A stretch of 60,737 nt of DNA from Prosthecobacter sp. (lineage in GTDB: Bacteria > Verrucomicrobiota > Verrucomicrobiia > Verrucomicrobiales > Verrucomicrobiaceae): the NCBI RefSeq assembly GCF_029946185.1, contig NZ_JAQSEA010000073.1, forward strand, positions 1 to 60,737, given 5' to 3'. Position numbers and translations under genes: made by a program. The notes beneath the pieces were generated by a model. The model saw only the letters and a list, made by a program, of their open reading frames with translations. It ran no database searches and was not told the origin of the DNA. Every line of letters starts with the position of its first letter. Position 1 is the first letter of the stretch. Shown in pieces: positions 35,342 to 44,452 of this stretch.

Positions 35342-35689
35342 TTAACGGTTGCCGCTCAGGGCCTGACTTTTGACCTTCTCGATTTCGCGGTTGGAACTCT
35401 GCTGTTCGCGCTCAAAGCGTGTTTTGCCACGTTTGTGATCCCTCACGAGGTCAATCGTCCAGAAAGCTCCGCTAAGGCCAGTTATCAGCAGGAGCAGGAA
35501 CAGCGTGAAGCAGATGAAGGACATCTGGCGCTCCTGCCCTCTTCGCTGCTCGCGGTGAGAATCAACATCAAGTGCTCCCAGCAAATCCATCCACCAGAGC
35601 CGCCAGACGCTGGGATCGCGCGCAACGTTCAATACCCAGAAACTGATGAACAGTGCTAGGATGGAGACGATGGCGAGACTGGTGGGCAT
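35342..35689 (-). CDS. Small two-helix membrane protein of unknown function
   Basis: The product has 115 residues. The first hydrophobic helix is at about 3-21 (LAIVSILALFISFWVLNVA) and the second at about 57-78 (FICFTLFLLLLITGLSGAFW), separated by a charged loop rich in Arg and Gln. The tail is highly charged and could be helical. No family is recognised. It lies between the aldolase and the pilus block on the same strand. Confidence 0.6.
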   Translation of the reverse strand: MPTSLAIVSILALFISFWVLNVARDPSVWRLWWMDLLGALDVDSHREQRRGQERQMSFICFTLFLLLLITGLSGAFWTIDLVRDHKRGKTRFEREQQSSNREIEKVKSQALSGNR

Positions 35690-35755
35690 ACTTTACCAAA
35701 TTATGCCCAAAGACATGCAATCAATGTCGTTTTCAGCTGATGTAGCGGCTTCAAC

Positions 35756-36460
35756 TCACCAGTTTTTGATCCATTTCACTGACACTGTCGGGTCGTTCAA
35801 CGTGCTGATGCTTTGTTTGGTGGTGTTTTGCTCATCTTCTGAATATGACCAGAGGTCATACGTCGTGTTGATCGTGGTGGGTGCGGTATCGGTATTGGTG
35901 TTGGTGCCATTTGCACCATTAACGGCGGCTGGAATTGCCGCTTTGAGGTATTGAAAGGGGTGTCCAAAGCCATCGATGATGATGTAGGTGGAGCCTTTTC
36001 GGGTGTAGATGGTCTGGGGGATTTCGACCAGCATTTTGTTTTTGATCTCCGAGAGTCCTTCCACTTTACCATCCGATGAGGCTCCAGATCCGCCGCCGGA
36101 GGAGTCGGAAGATGCTGAGGTGACACCCTTGATCTGGTCATAACCGTCACCGGTCAGCGCCTGATAGAGGCAGGAAGCCCCAGAGGTGTCATAGGTGGAT
36201 ACGCCGGGAGGGAACTGAACCATTTGATTGGACCCTGCCGGCTGTGGGTACTCGCCGAATTCGGTACTGTAACGTTCAAGGGCGAGTTTGATCGCCTCAA
36301 AGGTTCCTGTGGTGAGGCGCCGTTTGGATGAGCGCATGGCAAAGGTGTATCCACCCAAGGTCAGTGCGGCCAGCATCGAGATGATGGTGACGACGATGAG
36401 CATCTCCACCAAGGTGAAGGCGCGCGTGCGTGAATGAGATGCGAAGCGAGTTGTTTTCAT
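35756..36460 (-). CDS. Type II secretion/type IV pilus pseudopilin (GspG-like)
   Basis: From the ATG at 36460 the product has 234 residues. The class III leader KTTRFASHSRTRA is followed by FTLVEMLIVVTIISMLAALT, the prepilin cleavage and N-methylation motif with the Glu at +5. The helix continues into a pseudopilin head (about 45-230) with ALERYSTEFGEYP, a Gly/Ser-rich loop and IIDGFGHPFQYL, as in GspG. It would assemble into a periplasmic pseudopilus driven by the PilB/GspE ATPases upstream. It is the last gene of the minus-strand block pilB-pilB-pilC-pseudopilin. Confidence 0.85.
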   Translation of the reverse strand: MKTTRFASHSRTRAFTLVEMLIVVTIISMLAALTLGGYTFAMRSSKRRLTTGTFEAIKLALERYSTEFGEYPQPAGSNQMVQFPPGVSTYDTSGASCLYQALTGDGYDQIKGVTSASSDSSGGGSGASSDGKVEGLSEIKNKMLVEIPQTIYTRKGSTYIIIDGFGHPFQYLKAAIPAAVNGANGTNTNTDTAPTTINTTYDLWSYSEDEQNTTKQSISTLNDPTVSVKWIKNW

Positions 36461-36491
36461 GACTCCAAGAATGTGTGGGTGGTGGGCTGGC

Positions 36492-37772
36492 TTAGCCGCC
36501 AGCGCCGCCACTGAGGTTTTTGATCACGTCGATAAGCGGGAGGAAGAGGGCCATGACGATCACGCCCACGACGACGGCGAGCACGACGATCATCAGCGGC
36601 TCCAGCATGGAGGTGAGAGCGGAGACGGAATTGTCCACTTCGTCTTCATAAACGTCGGCGATTTTCAGGAGCATCTCGGGGAGCTGGCCGGTTTCCTCAC
36701 CCACATCGACCATGGAGATCACCATGGGAGGGAATACGCCGCTGGACTCAAGCGGTGCCACCATGGACTCACCTTCTTTGACGGCATCATGCACCTTGGT
36801 GATGGCGTCGGAAATGATGGTGTTGCCGGCGGTGTCGCGGGTGATGTTCAAGGCCTGCAAGATAGGCACGCCGGAGGTCACCAGCGTTCCGAGAGTACGG
36901 GTGAAGCGTGAAATGGCCGTTTTGCTCTGGACATCGCCGAAGAGCGGAAGCTTGAGCTTGGCGCGGTCGATCCACCGGCGTCCGCCTTTGGTGGCGGCCA
37001 TCATCCGCCAGCCCACAACGATCGCGATTATGCCGAATACTTGATACCAGATGTAATCGTACATGGTACGACTGAACCCGATGACGAATTTAGTCAGAGC
37101 CGGCAGCTTGTCCTTGCTGCCCAGCATGTCTTCAAAGATGGTTTCAAAGCGTGGTACGATGACCAGCATGAGAAAGACCATGATGGCTGCGGCGATGAAC
37201 ATGACGATGATGGGGTAAACCATCGCCGCGACAATCTTGTTTTTGAGCTTTTGGGCCTTTTCCTGGTATTCGGCAAGACGGTTGAGCACGAGCTCAAGCA
37301 CACCGCCAAGTTCACCGGCTTTCACCATGTTGACGTAGAGCTTGTTGAAGATGCGCGGGTACTGCTGCAAACTTTCGGAAAAGGTGCTGCCGGTCTGCAC
37401 ATTGTCAGCCAGAGTGTTGATTGTCCCCTTCATCACCAGATTGGGCTCCTGACGGCCAAGCACGGTGAGACCACGCAGCAAGGGCAGGCCTGCGTCGATG
37501 AGCGTCGCAAGCTGGCGCGTGAAAATCATCAGGCTCTTGCTTTTCACCTTGGCATTCACACCAACTTTGACGGTCTTCGTTTTGCCCTTCGTCGTTGCTT
37601 TAGCGCGTTTCTTGATGGCTGCCGACTGCCCCTGGCCTTCGGCGGCGACGCTGGTCGGATAGAGGCCGGTCTGGCGCAGTTGATTGATGGCATCTGCCTC
37701 AGAGGCAGCATCAAGTTCTCCGGCGGTTTCCTGTCCGTTCTGATCCAGGGCGATGTATTGAAACGTGGGCAT
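36492..37772 (-). CDS. PilC/GspF-type inner-membrane platform protein
   Basis: The protein has 426 residues. A short N-terminal domain (about 1-60, FQYIALDQNGQE) and a Lys-rich linker lead into two T2SSF repeats (about 80-205 and 285-410). Membrane helices are seen at about 190-215, 240-260 and 390-415, and the repeats show FTRQLATLIDAGLPLLRGL and FTRTLGTLVTSGVPILQAL. It forms the rotor or platform on which the ATPase acts. It lies 31 bases upstream of the pseudopilin gene. Confidence 0.92.
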   Translation of the reverse strand: MPTFQYIALDQNGQETAGELDAASEADAINQLRQTGLYPTSVAAEGQGQSAAIKKRAKATTKGKTKTVKVGVNAKVKSKSLMIFTRQLATLIDAGLPLLRGLTVLGRQEPNLVMKGTINTLADNVQTGSTFSESLQQYPRIFNKLYVNMVKAGELGGVLELVLNRLAEYQEKAQKLKNKIVAAMVYPIIVMFIAAAIMVFLMLVIVPRFETIFEDMLGSKDKLPALTKFVIGFSRTMYDYIWYQVFGIIAIVVGWRMMAATKGGRRWIDRAKLKLPLFGDVQSKTAISRFTRTLGTLVTSGVPILQALNITRDTAGNTIISDAITKVHDAVKEGESMVAPLESSGVFPPMVISMVDVGEETGQLPEMLLKIADVYEDEVDNSVSALTSMLEPLMIVVLAVVVGVIVMALFLPLIDVIKNLSGGAGG

Positions 37773-37894
37773 AGGGCGTATCTTGGCGGCGTTTGTTCAG
37801 GCTAATTTTAGAATACCGGGACGGCGGGCATTCTGTCCATCAAATAATGTGCAGGGATGCACTCAGGTGCGCGCGTCGGCTGGCGTTGCGGGAA

Positions 37895-39559
37895 TCAAGT
37901 GTATTTCAGGACTTCTTCGATGGTTGTTGCTCCATCGTAAATACTGCGTAGTCCGTCTTCACGCAGAGTGACCATGCCCAGCTCGATGGCTTTCTGCTTC
38001 AGGACGATGGAGGGAGCGCGGCTGGTGATGAGCTCACGGATGGGGTCGGTGACATCCAGCAATTCGTAGAGGCCTTTGCGGCCTTTGTAGCCGCTGTTGC
38101 CGCAGGCGGAGCAGCCCGAGCCGGTGTAGAAATGCTTCCCGCCGATGTCCTCTGGAGTGAGATTGAGCTGATTGAGAATGTTCAGGCTGGGCTCATACGG
38201 CGAACGGCAGCTTTTGCAGATCGTACGCAGAAGACGTTGGGCGAGCACCCCTTCGAGCGTGGCGGAGACGAGGAAGGGTTCCACCCCCATGTCCACGAGA
38301 CGTGTGACGGCCCCAGCGGAATCGTTGGTGTGCAGGGTGCTGAGCACCAAGTGGCCGGTGAGGGATGCCTGGATCGCGATCTGGGCGGTCTCAAGGTCAC
38401 GCATTTCTCCCACCATGATACGGTCCGGGTCTTGACGCAGGAAGGAACGCAGGGCCTTGGCAAAAGTCAGCCCCACCGCATCATTAATCGGCACTTGCAT
38501 GACGCCATCGAGTTCGTATTCCACCGGGTCTTCGGCTGTGATCAGCTTGCAGTCGATGGTGTTGATCCGCCGCAGACAGGCGTAGAGGGTGGTGGTCTTG
38601 CCAGCTCCGGTCGGACCGGTGACGATGAAGATGCCGTTGGGTTTGTGAATGGTCTCGACGATGTAGTCTTGAAGGAAGGGCTGCATGCCCAGCGCATCGA
38701 GCTCAATGTTAATCGATGAACGATCAAGAACTCGAAGCACCACGGACTCGCCATGCTGCGTGGGCAGGGAATTGACGCGCATGTCCACCGGTTTGCCGCC
38801 CACGTTGGTCATGATGCGCCCGTCCTGCGGGATGCGGCGCTCGGCGATGTTCATGTTCGCCATGACCTTGATGCGGGAAATGATCGACGTGGCCAGGTGA
38901 ATGGGCGGAGGTGCCATTTCATACAGCGAACCATCCACCCGATAGCGGATTTTAAACTCTTTCTCAAACGGCTCAAAGTGAATGTCGCTCGCACGTTCCT
39001 TGATGGCCTGCTGCATCACCAGATCGACGAACTTAACGATGGGCGCGGAATTTGCCTCGGCTTCGGCGGTGACCCCGTCTTTGCCGGCCTTGCCGAGCTG
39101 GCCGAAGATTTCCTCAATGCTGGGTGCGCCAGCGCCATAAAACTTCTCGATCAAGGTCAGCACCTGGCTGCGGCGCGCGACCACGGGCACAATCGTTTTT
39201 TCGAGACCAAAACGCAGGTCTTCCACCAGCTGCGGATTGAGCGGATCGGTGAAGGCCACGTGGAGGCCTTGGGCATCCAGCGTGATCGGAAATGCACCGT
39301 ACAGACGTGCCATGCCTGCGGGAATCAGCGCGACGACGGAGGGCGGTGGTTCGAAATTGTCGAGATCGAAGTGGTCGGCACCGAGTTCATCGGCCACCTG
39401 CGCCCAGAATTCATCCTCATTGGTGTAGATGCCGTAGGACAGCAGCACCTGGACAATGTCTTTGCCGTTTTGCACGGAATCCTGCTCAATGTCATAGGCG
39501 AGACCTTTGTCGATCACGCCCCGGCTTTTGAGCATCTCTACCACATTATGGGGAGTCAT
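37895..39559 (-). CDS. PilB/GspE-type assembly ATPase, paralogue 1
   Basis: The ATPase has 554 residues. The N-terminal MshEN/GspE_N domain (about 1-145) precedes the hexameric motor: Walker A GPTGAGKTTTLY (about 315-326), Asp box, Walker B IMVGEMRDLETAQIA and a His box around LSTLHTNDS. A zinc-binding four-Cys motif is seen as CKSC and CSAC. It powers extension of a pilus or pseudopilus. It lies 48 bases downstream of a second, clearly related ATPase gene. Confidence 0.92.
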   Translation of the reverse strand: MTPHNVVEMLKSRGVIDKGLAYDIEQDSVQNGKDIVQVLLSYGIYTNEDEFWAQVADELGADHFDLDNFEPPPSVVALIPAGMARLYGAFPITLDAQGLHVAFTDPLNPQLVEDLRFGLEKTIVPVVARRSQVLTLIEKFYGAGAPSIEEIFGQLGKAGKDGVTAEAEANSAPIVKFVDLVMQQAIKERASDIHFEPFEKEFKIRYRVDGSLYEMAPPPIHLATSIISRIKVMANMNIAERRIPQDGRIMTNVGGKPVDMRVNSLPTQHGESVVLRVLDRSSINIELDALGMQPFLQDYIVETIHKPNGIFIVTGPTGAGKTTTLYACLRRINTIDCKLITAEDPVEYELDGVMQVPINDAVGLTFAKALRSFLRQDPDRIMVGEMRDLETAQIAIQASLTGHLVLSTLHTNDSAGAVTRLVDMGVEPFLVSATLEGVLAQRLLRTICKSCRSPYEPSLNILNQLNLTPEDIGGKHFYTGSGCSACGNSGYKGRKGLYELLDVTDPIRELITSRAPSIVLKQKAIELGMVTLREDGLRSIYDGATTIEEVLKYT

Positions 39560-39607
39560 AGTCGTCTGTAAGAAATGAAGTTCGTTGGGTAAGTCGAGGT
39601 GTGAAGA

Positions 39608-41266
39608 TCAATCGGCGTCGGACATGGTGGCCTCGATCACTTCTTCGGCGGTGGTCGAGCCGGAGAGCACCTTGCGGATGCCGTCTTCACGCAGCGTGCG
39701 CATGCCCAGTTCGCGCGCGCGTTTGCGCAGTTGGGGAGTCGTGAGCTGCTGGTTGATCATGCCGCGCACTTCGTCGTCAATCTTGAAAATCTCCACAATG
39801 GACATACGGCCGCGGAATCCGCGCTGGCGGCATTTGGAGCAGCCGACGGCGCTCATGATGGTGGACTCCGCCATCTGGGCGGCTTCGAGGCCGAGGGAGC
39901 GCAGCTCATTACTTGAGAGCTTGCCGGGCTGTTTGCAGTCAGGGCAGAGCTTGCGGACGAGTCGCTGCGCTTCAATCGCGCGCACGGCGGAGGCGGTGAG
40001 GAAGGGTTTGACCCCGATGTCCGTGAGACGTGCCACCGCGCTCGGTGCATCGTTTGTGTGCAGCGTACTGAAGACCAAGTGACCAGTGAGGGATGCCTGA
40101 ATGGCGATGGAGGCCGTTTCCAAGTCTCGAATTTCCCCCAGCATGATGATATTGGGCGCCTGACGAAGCATGGCGCGCAGGGCTGCAGCGAAGGTCATGC
40201 CGACGTCTTCTTTCACCATGACCTGGTTGATCCCCGCAAGTTCGTATTCGACCGGGTCTTCAACTGTGATGATTTTGCGGTCGGGCCGGTTGATGAAATT
40301 GAGGCAGGCGTAGAGCGTGGTCGTTTTACCGGAGCCCGTGGGGCCGGTGACCAGAATGATGCCGTCAGGCAGTGTGATGAGCTGCTCAAAGGAGGCCTGG
40401 TCATCACTCAAGAAGCCCAAGTCCACCAGACCGAGTTTGAGGCTGCTCTTGTCGAGCACACGCATGACGACGCTTTCGCCGTTGTTGGTGGGAATGATCG
40501 ACACACGCATGTCGATCTCCTTGTCATTGAAGTGCATCTGGATGCGGCCGTCCTGAGGGATGCGCTTTTCATCCAGCTGCATGGAGCCGGTCATGATTTT
40601 AAGGCGTCCAATGATCGCCGAATGCAGGCGTTTGGGATGATGCTCCACGTCCACGAGGACGCCGTCCATGCGGTACCGAATGCGGATGTCCTTTTCCAGC
40701 GGCTCCACATGAATATCAGAAGCCTTTTGCTTGAAGGCCTCCATCAGCATGTTTTGCACCAGCTTGATGACCGGGGCGTCGGCATCTGAGGAAACGCTGG
40801 GATCTCCGCCTTTAGTTTCAATGCCCAGAATGGCATCATTGCCATAGATGTTGGACTGGACTGTCTTGATCAGAGCTGGTGTGGAGCAGTAGTACTCAAT
40901 GTCCGGCTGCAGGACGTGTGGCAGCGCATCCAGCGTTTCGAAATCAAACGGGTCAGCCACTGCAATCTGCAGGGTGCTCCCGTTCATTCCCAACGGCGCG
41001 ATTTTGTACTTCTGGGCAACCTGCAGCGGCACGAGAGACTTCAGGCCGGGATGTGCTTCGAATCCGTTTAGGTCAATGTACTCCATGCCGGAGCTGACGG
41101 CCACCGTGCGTGCGATCTGCTCATCTGAGATCGTTCCCGATTTGACCAGAACAGCAACGGCGCTTTCTCCAGGCTTAAGACCGGATTTTGCCTGCTGGAT
41201 GTCACGCTCGGACAGCTGGCCGGTTTCCTGGAGCTGTTCGAGGAGGTATGCTTCATTGGAGTACAT
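39608..41266 (-). CDS. PilB/GspE-type assembly ATPase, paralogue 2
   Basis: The ATPase has 552 residues with the same layout as its neighbour: an N-terminal MshEN-like domain (about 1-150), Walker A GPTGSGKTTTLY, Walker B IMLGEIRDLETASIA, and zinc cysteines CPDC and CSKC. Having two intact extension ATPases side by side suggests two specialised motors or a mixed hexamer. No PilT-type retraction ATPase is present in the window; key catalytic motifs are intact in both copies. First gene of the pilus block. Confidence 0.92.
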   Translation of the reverse strand: MYSNEAYLLEQLQETGQLSERDIQQAKSGLKPGESAVAVLVKSGTISDEQIARTVAVSSGMEYIDLNGFEAHPGLKSLVPLQVAQKYKIAPLGMNGSTLQIAVADPFDFETLDALPHVLQPDIEYYCSTPALIKTVQSNIYGNDAILGIETKGGDPSVSSDADAPVIKLVQNMLMEAFKQKASDIHVEPLEKDIRIRYRMDGVLVDVEHHPKRLHSAIIGRLKIMTGSMQLDEKRIPQDGRIQMHFNDKEIDMRVSIIPTNNGESVVMRVLDKSSLKLGLVDLGFLSDDQASFEQLITLPDGIILVTGPTGSGKTTTLYACLNFINRPDRKIITVEDPVEYELAGINQVMVKEDVGMTFAAALRAMLRQAPNIIMLGEIRDLETASIAIQASLTGHLVFSTLHTNDAPSAVARLTDIGVKPFLTASAVRAIEAQRLVRKLCPDCKQPGKLSSNELRSLGLEAAQMAESTIMSAVGCSKCRQRGFRGRMSIVEIFKIDDEVRGMINQQLTTPQLRKRARELGMRTLREDGIRKVLSGSTTAEEVIEATMSDAD

Positions 41267-41461
41267 GAATTCGGATCGGCTTGGCGGGTGGTGCGTGAAA
41301 TCGGTATTTTACGATAATCATCAGACTACAACCTCACGCAGGAAAGTGTCAACGTCTCGGCGTCCGCAATGTGAAAATTGATGACAATGAATGACAAACA
41401 GCCGCTGGAATGAGCGTTCGACTTGCCCTGCCAACCAAACAAGACGACTCACATCTCCATC

Positions 41462-42511
41462 ATGCACATCGCTCAGCGCCTCTCCGTTCCGTTTCTCGGC
41501 ATCTGCCTTGCTTTTTCATGTTTCACTCCGCGCACGGTCGTGGCGCACGATGCTGGTACGCAGATGTCCGCCATCGCCAAGGTCTTTCTGGCCGCGCTGA
41601 CCCCGGAGCAAAAAGCGAAGGCTAGCTTCGAATTTGCCGCTGAGGAGCGTGAAAACTGGCATTTCATCCCGCGTGAGCGCAAAGGGTTGCCGCTCAAGGA
41701 GATGACGCCGCAGCAGCGCCTGCTGGCCCACGCTCTCTTAAACACCGGCCTCAGTTTTCGTGGTTCCGCCAAGGCGGTGACGATCATGAGCCTGGAAGAA
41801 GTGCTCTATCAAATGGAAGGTGCGGATGAATCCAAGCGTGCTGCTGCGCGTGAGAAGCGTGATCCGGAAAAATACTTCGTCTCGATTTTCGGCGAACCCG
41901 CTGACAAAGGAGCCTGGGGCTGGCGCGTCGAAGGACATCACTTGTCATTGAATTTCACCATCAAAGACGGCCAGATGCTCCGCGCCACTCCCTCATTCAT
42001 GGGCACTAATCCGGGTGAAATCCGCCAGGGACCGCTGACCGGACTGCGCGTGCTCGGAGTTGAGGAGGAACTGGGCCGTGAACTGGTCAAGTCGCTGACC
42101 CCTGAGCAGTTCAAGACGGCCTTCGTCGCCACGGAAGCCCCCAAGGAAATGGTGACCGCGGCGGAGCACAAAGTGAGTCCTCTTGCGCCCGCGGGTTTGG
42201 CAGATTCCGAACTCAACGAGAAACAGAAGAGCATGCTCGCGCGCATCATCGCCGAGTACATTGACCGGATGCGTCCCGATATTGCGGAAGCCGCACGCGC
42301 AGAGTTTAAAGAAAGCGGCCCGATGTATTTTGCCTGGGCTGGTGGCAAGGAGCGCGGAGAGCCACACTACTACCGTGTGCAGGGGAAGACCTTCCTGCTC
42401 GAGTATGACAACACGCAGAACGATGCCAATCATGTGCACAGCGTCTGGCGCAGCTTTGACGGCGACTTTGGCCGTGATCTGCTGGGTGAGCATGTGAAGC
42501 AGGCTCATTGA
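41462..42511 (+). CDS. Secreted DUF3500-family protein
   Basis: The protein has 349 residues from the ATG at 41462, where a signal peptide (about 1-28) begins. The body matches DUF3500: LAALTPEQKAKASFEF, ENWHFIPRERKGLPL, MTPQQRLLAHALL, LYFVSIFGEP-like text and a C-terminal YYRVQGKTFLLEYDNTQN and HSVWR block. These exported proteins are of unknown function. The pilus block upstream is divergent across about 195 bases, and two hairpins follow the stop. Confidence 0.82.
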   Translation: MHIAQRLSVPFLGICLAFSCFTPRTVVAHDAGTQMSAIAKVFLAALTPEQKAKASFEFAAEERENWHFIPRERKGLPLKEMTPQQRLLAHALLNTGLSFRGSAKAVTIMSLEEVLYQMEGADESKRAAAREKRDPEKYFVSIFGEPADKGAWGWRVEGHHLSLNFTIKDGQMLRATPSFMGTNPGEIRQGPLTGLRVLGVEEELGRELVKSLTPEQFKTAFVATEAPKEMVTAAEHKVSPLAPAGLADSELNEKQKSMLARIIAEYIDRMRPDIAEAARAEFKESGPMYFAWAGGKERGEPHYYRVQGKTFLLEYDNTQNDANHVHSVWRSFDGDFGRDLLGEHVKQAH

Positions 42512-42525
42512 TCTTTACCGCCGCC

Positions 42526-42584
42526 CACCGGCAAAGCCGGTGTGGTGTGCGGTCTGAATAATAAGGCACGCATTTTGCGTGCCT
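42526..42584. terminator. Two hairpins after the DUF3500 gene
   Basis: CACCGGC-AAA-GCCGGTG (42526-42542) and AGGCACGCA-TTT-TGCGTGCCT (42564-42584) are perfect stems in tandem 15 bases after the stop. Neither has a long T run, so they may be weak terminators or repeat elements that shield the dnaA upstream region from read-through. Confidence 0.5.
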
Positions 42585-42591
42585 ATTCTGG

Positions 42592-42725
42592 TTGTACACA
42601 GCTATTCGCATGCTGTTCACAGCTTGTTCACGCTGGTTTGAAGGGATCTTCACAATCCAATGCAAATTATTATAATTGTTTTGTTTATTTGGGTTCAAAA
42701 TTCAAAAATATATCGAAGAAGAGCT
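42592..42725. other. oriC: Candidate replication origin: DnaA-box cluster and AT-rich tract upstream of dnaA
   Basis: Four sequences resembling the DnaA box TTATNCACA occur in 63 bases, all in one orientation: TTGTACACA (42592-42600), CTGTTCACA (42613-42621), TTGTTCACG (42624-42632) and ATCTTCACA (42646-42654). Right after them comes an AT-rich tract (about 42660-42715) suited to unwinding. The cluster ends about 210 bases before the dnaA start. The boxes could also serve only dnaA autoregulation; none matches the E. coli consensus perfectly. Confidence 0.5.
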
Positions 42726-42865
42726 TGTTTCATGTGTCGCTTTCGACATACAAAGAGTCGTCGTTTAAAAAGATCTTCAATGGCCTCCTGAATACTCCCA
42801 TTGAAAATTCTTCCGACGCATCTTCCCAACCAAATCCCGACCTCATTCTCCCAGAAACAATCATC

Positions 42866-44299
42866 ATGGCGCGTAACGATGAAAACTCGAATCACTCTTC
42901 CCTCAATGGCTCGGCTCACCATGCAAACACAGAACTGTTCACGCCTGTTCCCACAGTTTGGGATCAAGTGTGCGAAGTTTTGGTGAAGCGCCTTGGGGGC
43001 GATAATTTTCAGCGTTGCTTCAGCGGCACCTCCGCACGTCTTGCGGATGACGGCCGGTTCATCATTACGGTGCCGAATCCGATCCATCAGCTCTGGATCG
43101 AGAGCAACCATACGGTCGCCGTGGCCGATGCTGTGGCTGAAGTCACCGGACTGCCAGCAGCCATTGAATTTCATGTCGCAACTGAACCAACCCCTGTTTC
43201 TTACGCGCCGATGCCCGAACTCAAGGCGGCGCGCGTCAACGCCGCTGATCAGGCTCCGATCCGTTTCTTCAGCGAAGCTGGTCTGAACGCCAAGTTCAAC
43301 TTCGACAGCTACGTCATCGGTCCGAACAGCAGCTATTCCGTGGCCGTGGCCCGTGCCGTGGCAGAAAAGCCGGGCCGCATCTACAATCCGCTGTTTTTCT
43401 ACGGTGCCACCGGCCTTGGCAAGACGCATCTCCTGCAGGCCATCGGCCAGGAAGTGCTGGCGCGCAAACCTCGTGCCAACGTGCGCTATGTCACCTCCGA
43501 GCAGTTCACCAACGAGTTTGTGGACGCCATCAAGCGCCAGACCTTCAGCCAGTTCCGCCAGAAATACCGCAAGGTGGATGTGCTGCTCATCGACGATGTG
43601 CAATTCTTCGAAGGCAAGGACAGCACGCAGGAGGAGTTCTTCCACACGTTCAACGAGCTCTTCAACAACGCGAAGCAGATCGTCCTCGCCAGCGACCGCC
43701 CGCCGAGCGAGATCAAAAATCTCGAAAGCCGCCTCGTCTCACGCTTTGAATGGGGCCTTGCCACACAGATCCAGGTGCCCGACTTTGAAACCCGCATCGC
43801 CATCCTGCGCCGCAAGCAGAGCGACTTCAATGTCTCGCTCGACCCATGGATCCTCGAATTCATGGCGCAGCGTATCCGCGTCAATGTGCGCAAGCTGGAA
43901 GGCGCGCTCATGCGCGTGGCCGCCCACGTTTCTCTCGAAGGCACCGTCCCTACGGAGTCCGCGCTCGCCACGATGCTGCATGACGTGATCGATGAAGATC
44001 CGTCAAAGACCGTCACGGTGGATCGCATTCAGCGCATCATCGCCACGCACTACGATCTGCGCGTCAGCGACCTCACCGGTCCACGTCGTCCGAAGAATAT
44101 AGCCGAAGCCCGTCAGGTGGCCATGTTCCTCACGCGCACCCTTACCAAACTGCCGCTCGTGCAGATTGGCGATGAGTTCGGTGGTCGTGACCACGGCACC
44201 GTCATCCACGCCTGCAAAGTCGTCACGAACCTGATCAACGGCTCCAACGACTTCAAGCGCACGCTCGATTCGCTCGCAGGAAAAATCCGCGAGAGCTGA
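42866..44299 (+). CDS. dnaA: Chromosomal replication initiator protein DnaA
   Basis: From the ATG at 42866 the protein has 477 residues; an open frame runs further upstream but its AT-rich text is not protein-like. Domain I (about 30-100) is followed by a short linker and the AAA+ domain (about 135-350), with Walker A FYGATGLGKTH, Walker B VLLIDDVQFF and sensor text NLESRLVSRFEWG. Domain IV (about 380-475) has the DNA-binding signature GGRDHGTVIHACK. It opens the replication origin. dnaN does not follow, which differs from the classic dnaA-dnaN order. Confidence 0.96.
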   Translation: MARNDENSNHSSLNGSAHHANTELFTPVPTVWDQVCEVLVKRLGGDNFQRCFSGTSARLADDGRFIITVPNPIHQLWIESNHTVAVADAVAEVTGLPAAIEFHVATEPTPVSYAPMPELKAARVNAADQAPIRFFSEAGLNAKFNFDSYVIGPNSSYSVAVARAVAEKPGRIYNPLFFYGATGLGKTHLLQAIGQEVLARKPRANVRYVTSEQFTNEFVDAIKRQTFSQFRQKYRKVDVLLIDDVQFFEGKDSTQEEFFHTFNELFNNAKQIVLASDRPPSEIKNLESRLVSRFEWGLATQIQVPDFETRIAILRRKQSDFNVSLDPWILEFMAQRIRVNVRKLEGALMRVAAHVSLEGTVPTESALATMLHDVIDEDPSKTVTVDRIQRIIATHYDLRVSDLTGPRRPKNIAEARQVAMFLTRTLTKLPLVQIGDEFGGRDHGTVIHACKVVTNLINGSNDFKRTLDSLAGKIRES

Positions 44300-44300
44300 A

Positions 44301-44440
44301 CCACGCTTCCATGCGTGGACTGGAGCACCGAGAACGCGTCAGCCTTTTGGAGTGCTCCAGACCTCTGGAGCTATGCGTATGCAGGTGGACGTCCGAAAGC
44401 GCCGGAGGACCGGCGCGCTCCGGGACGCTGTCGCGTGGAA
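44301..44440. repeat. Hairpin-rich interspersed repeat after dnaA
   Basis: CCACGC-N6-GCGTGG (44301-44318) directly follows dnaA, and TGGAGCAC (44321-44328) pairs with GTGCTCCA (44352-44359). The following block (CTCTGGAGCTATGCG and GCCGGAGGACCGGCGC) is also palindromic. The gap sits between convergent genes and holds no gene. The first hairpin may aid termination. Confidence 0.45.
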
Positions 44441-44452
44441 GACTATGCCATA

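Noticed and set aside
35756-41266. Complete type II secretion system
   Set aside because: Only ATPases, platform and one pseudopilin are present; secretin, minor pseudopilins and peptidase are absent from the window.
42542-42865. Extending dnaA upstream to the first in-frame start
   Set aside because: The 108 extra codons cover the DnaA-box cluster and AT-rich tract and do not look like protein; DnaA domain I begins after 42866.
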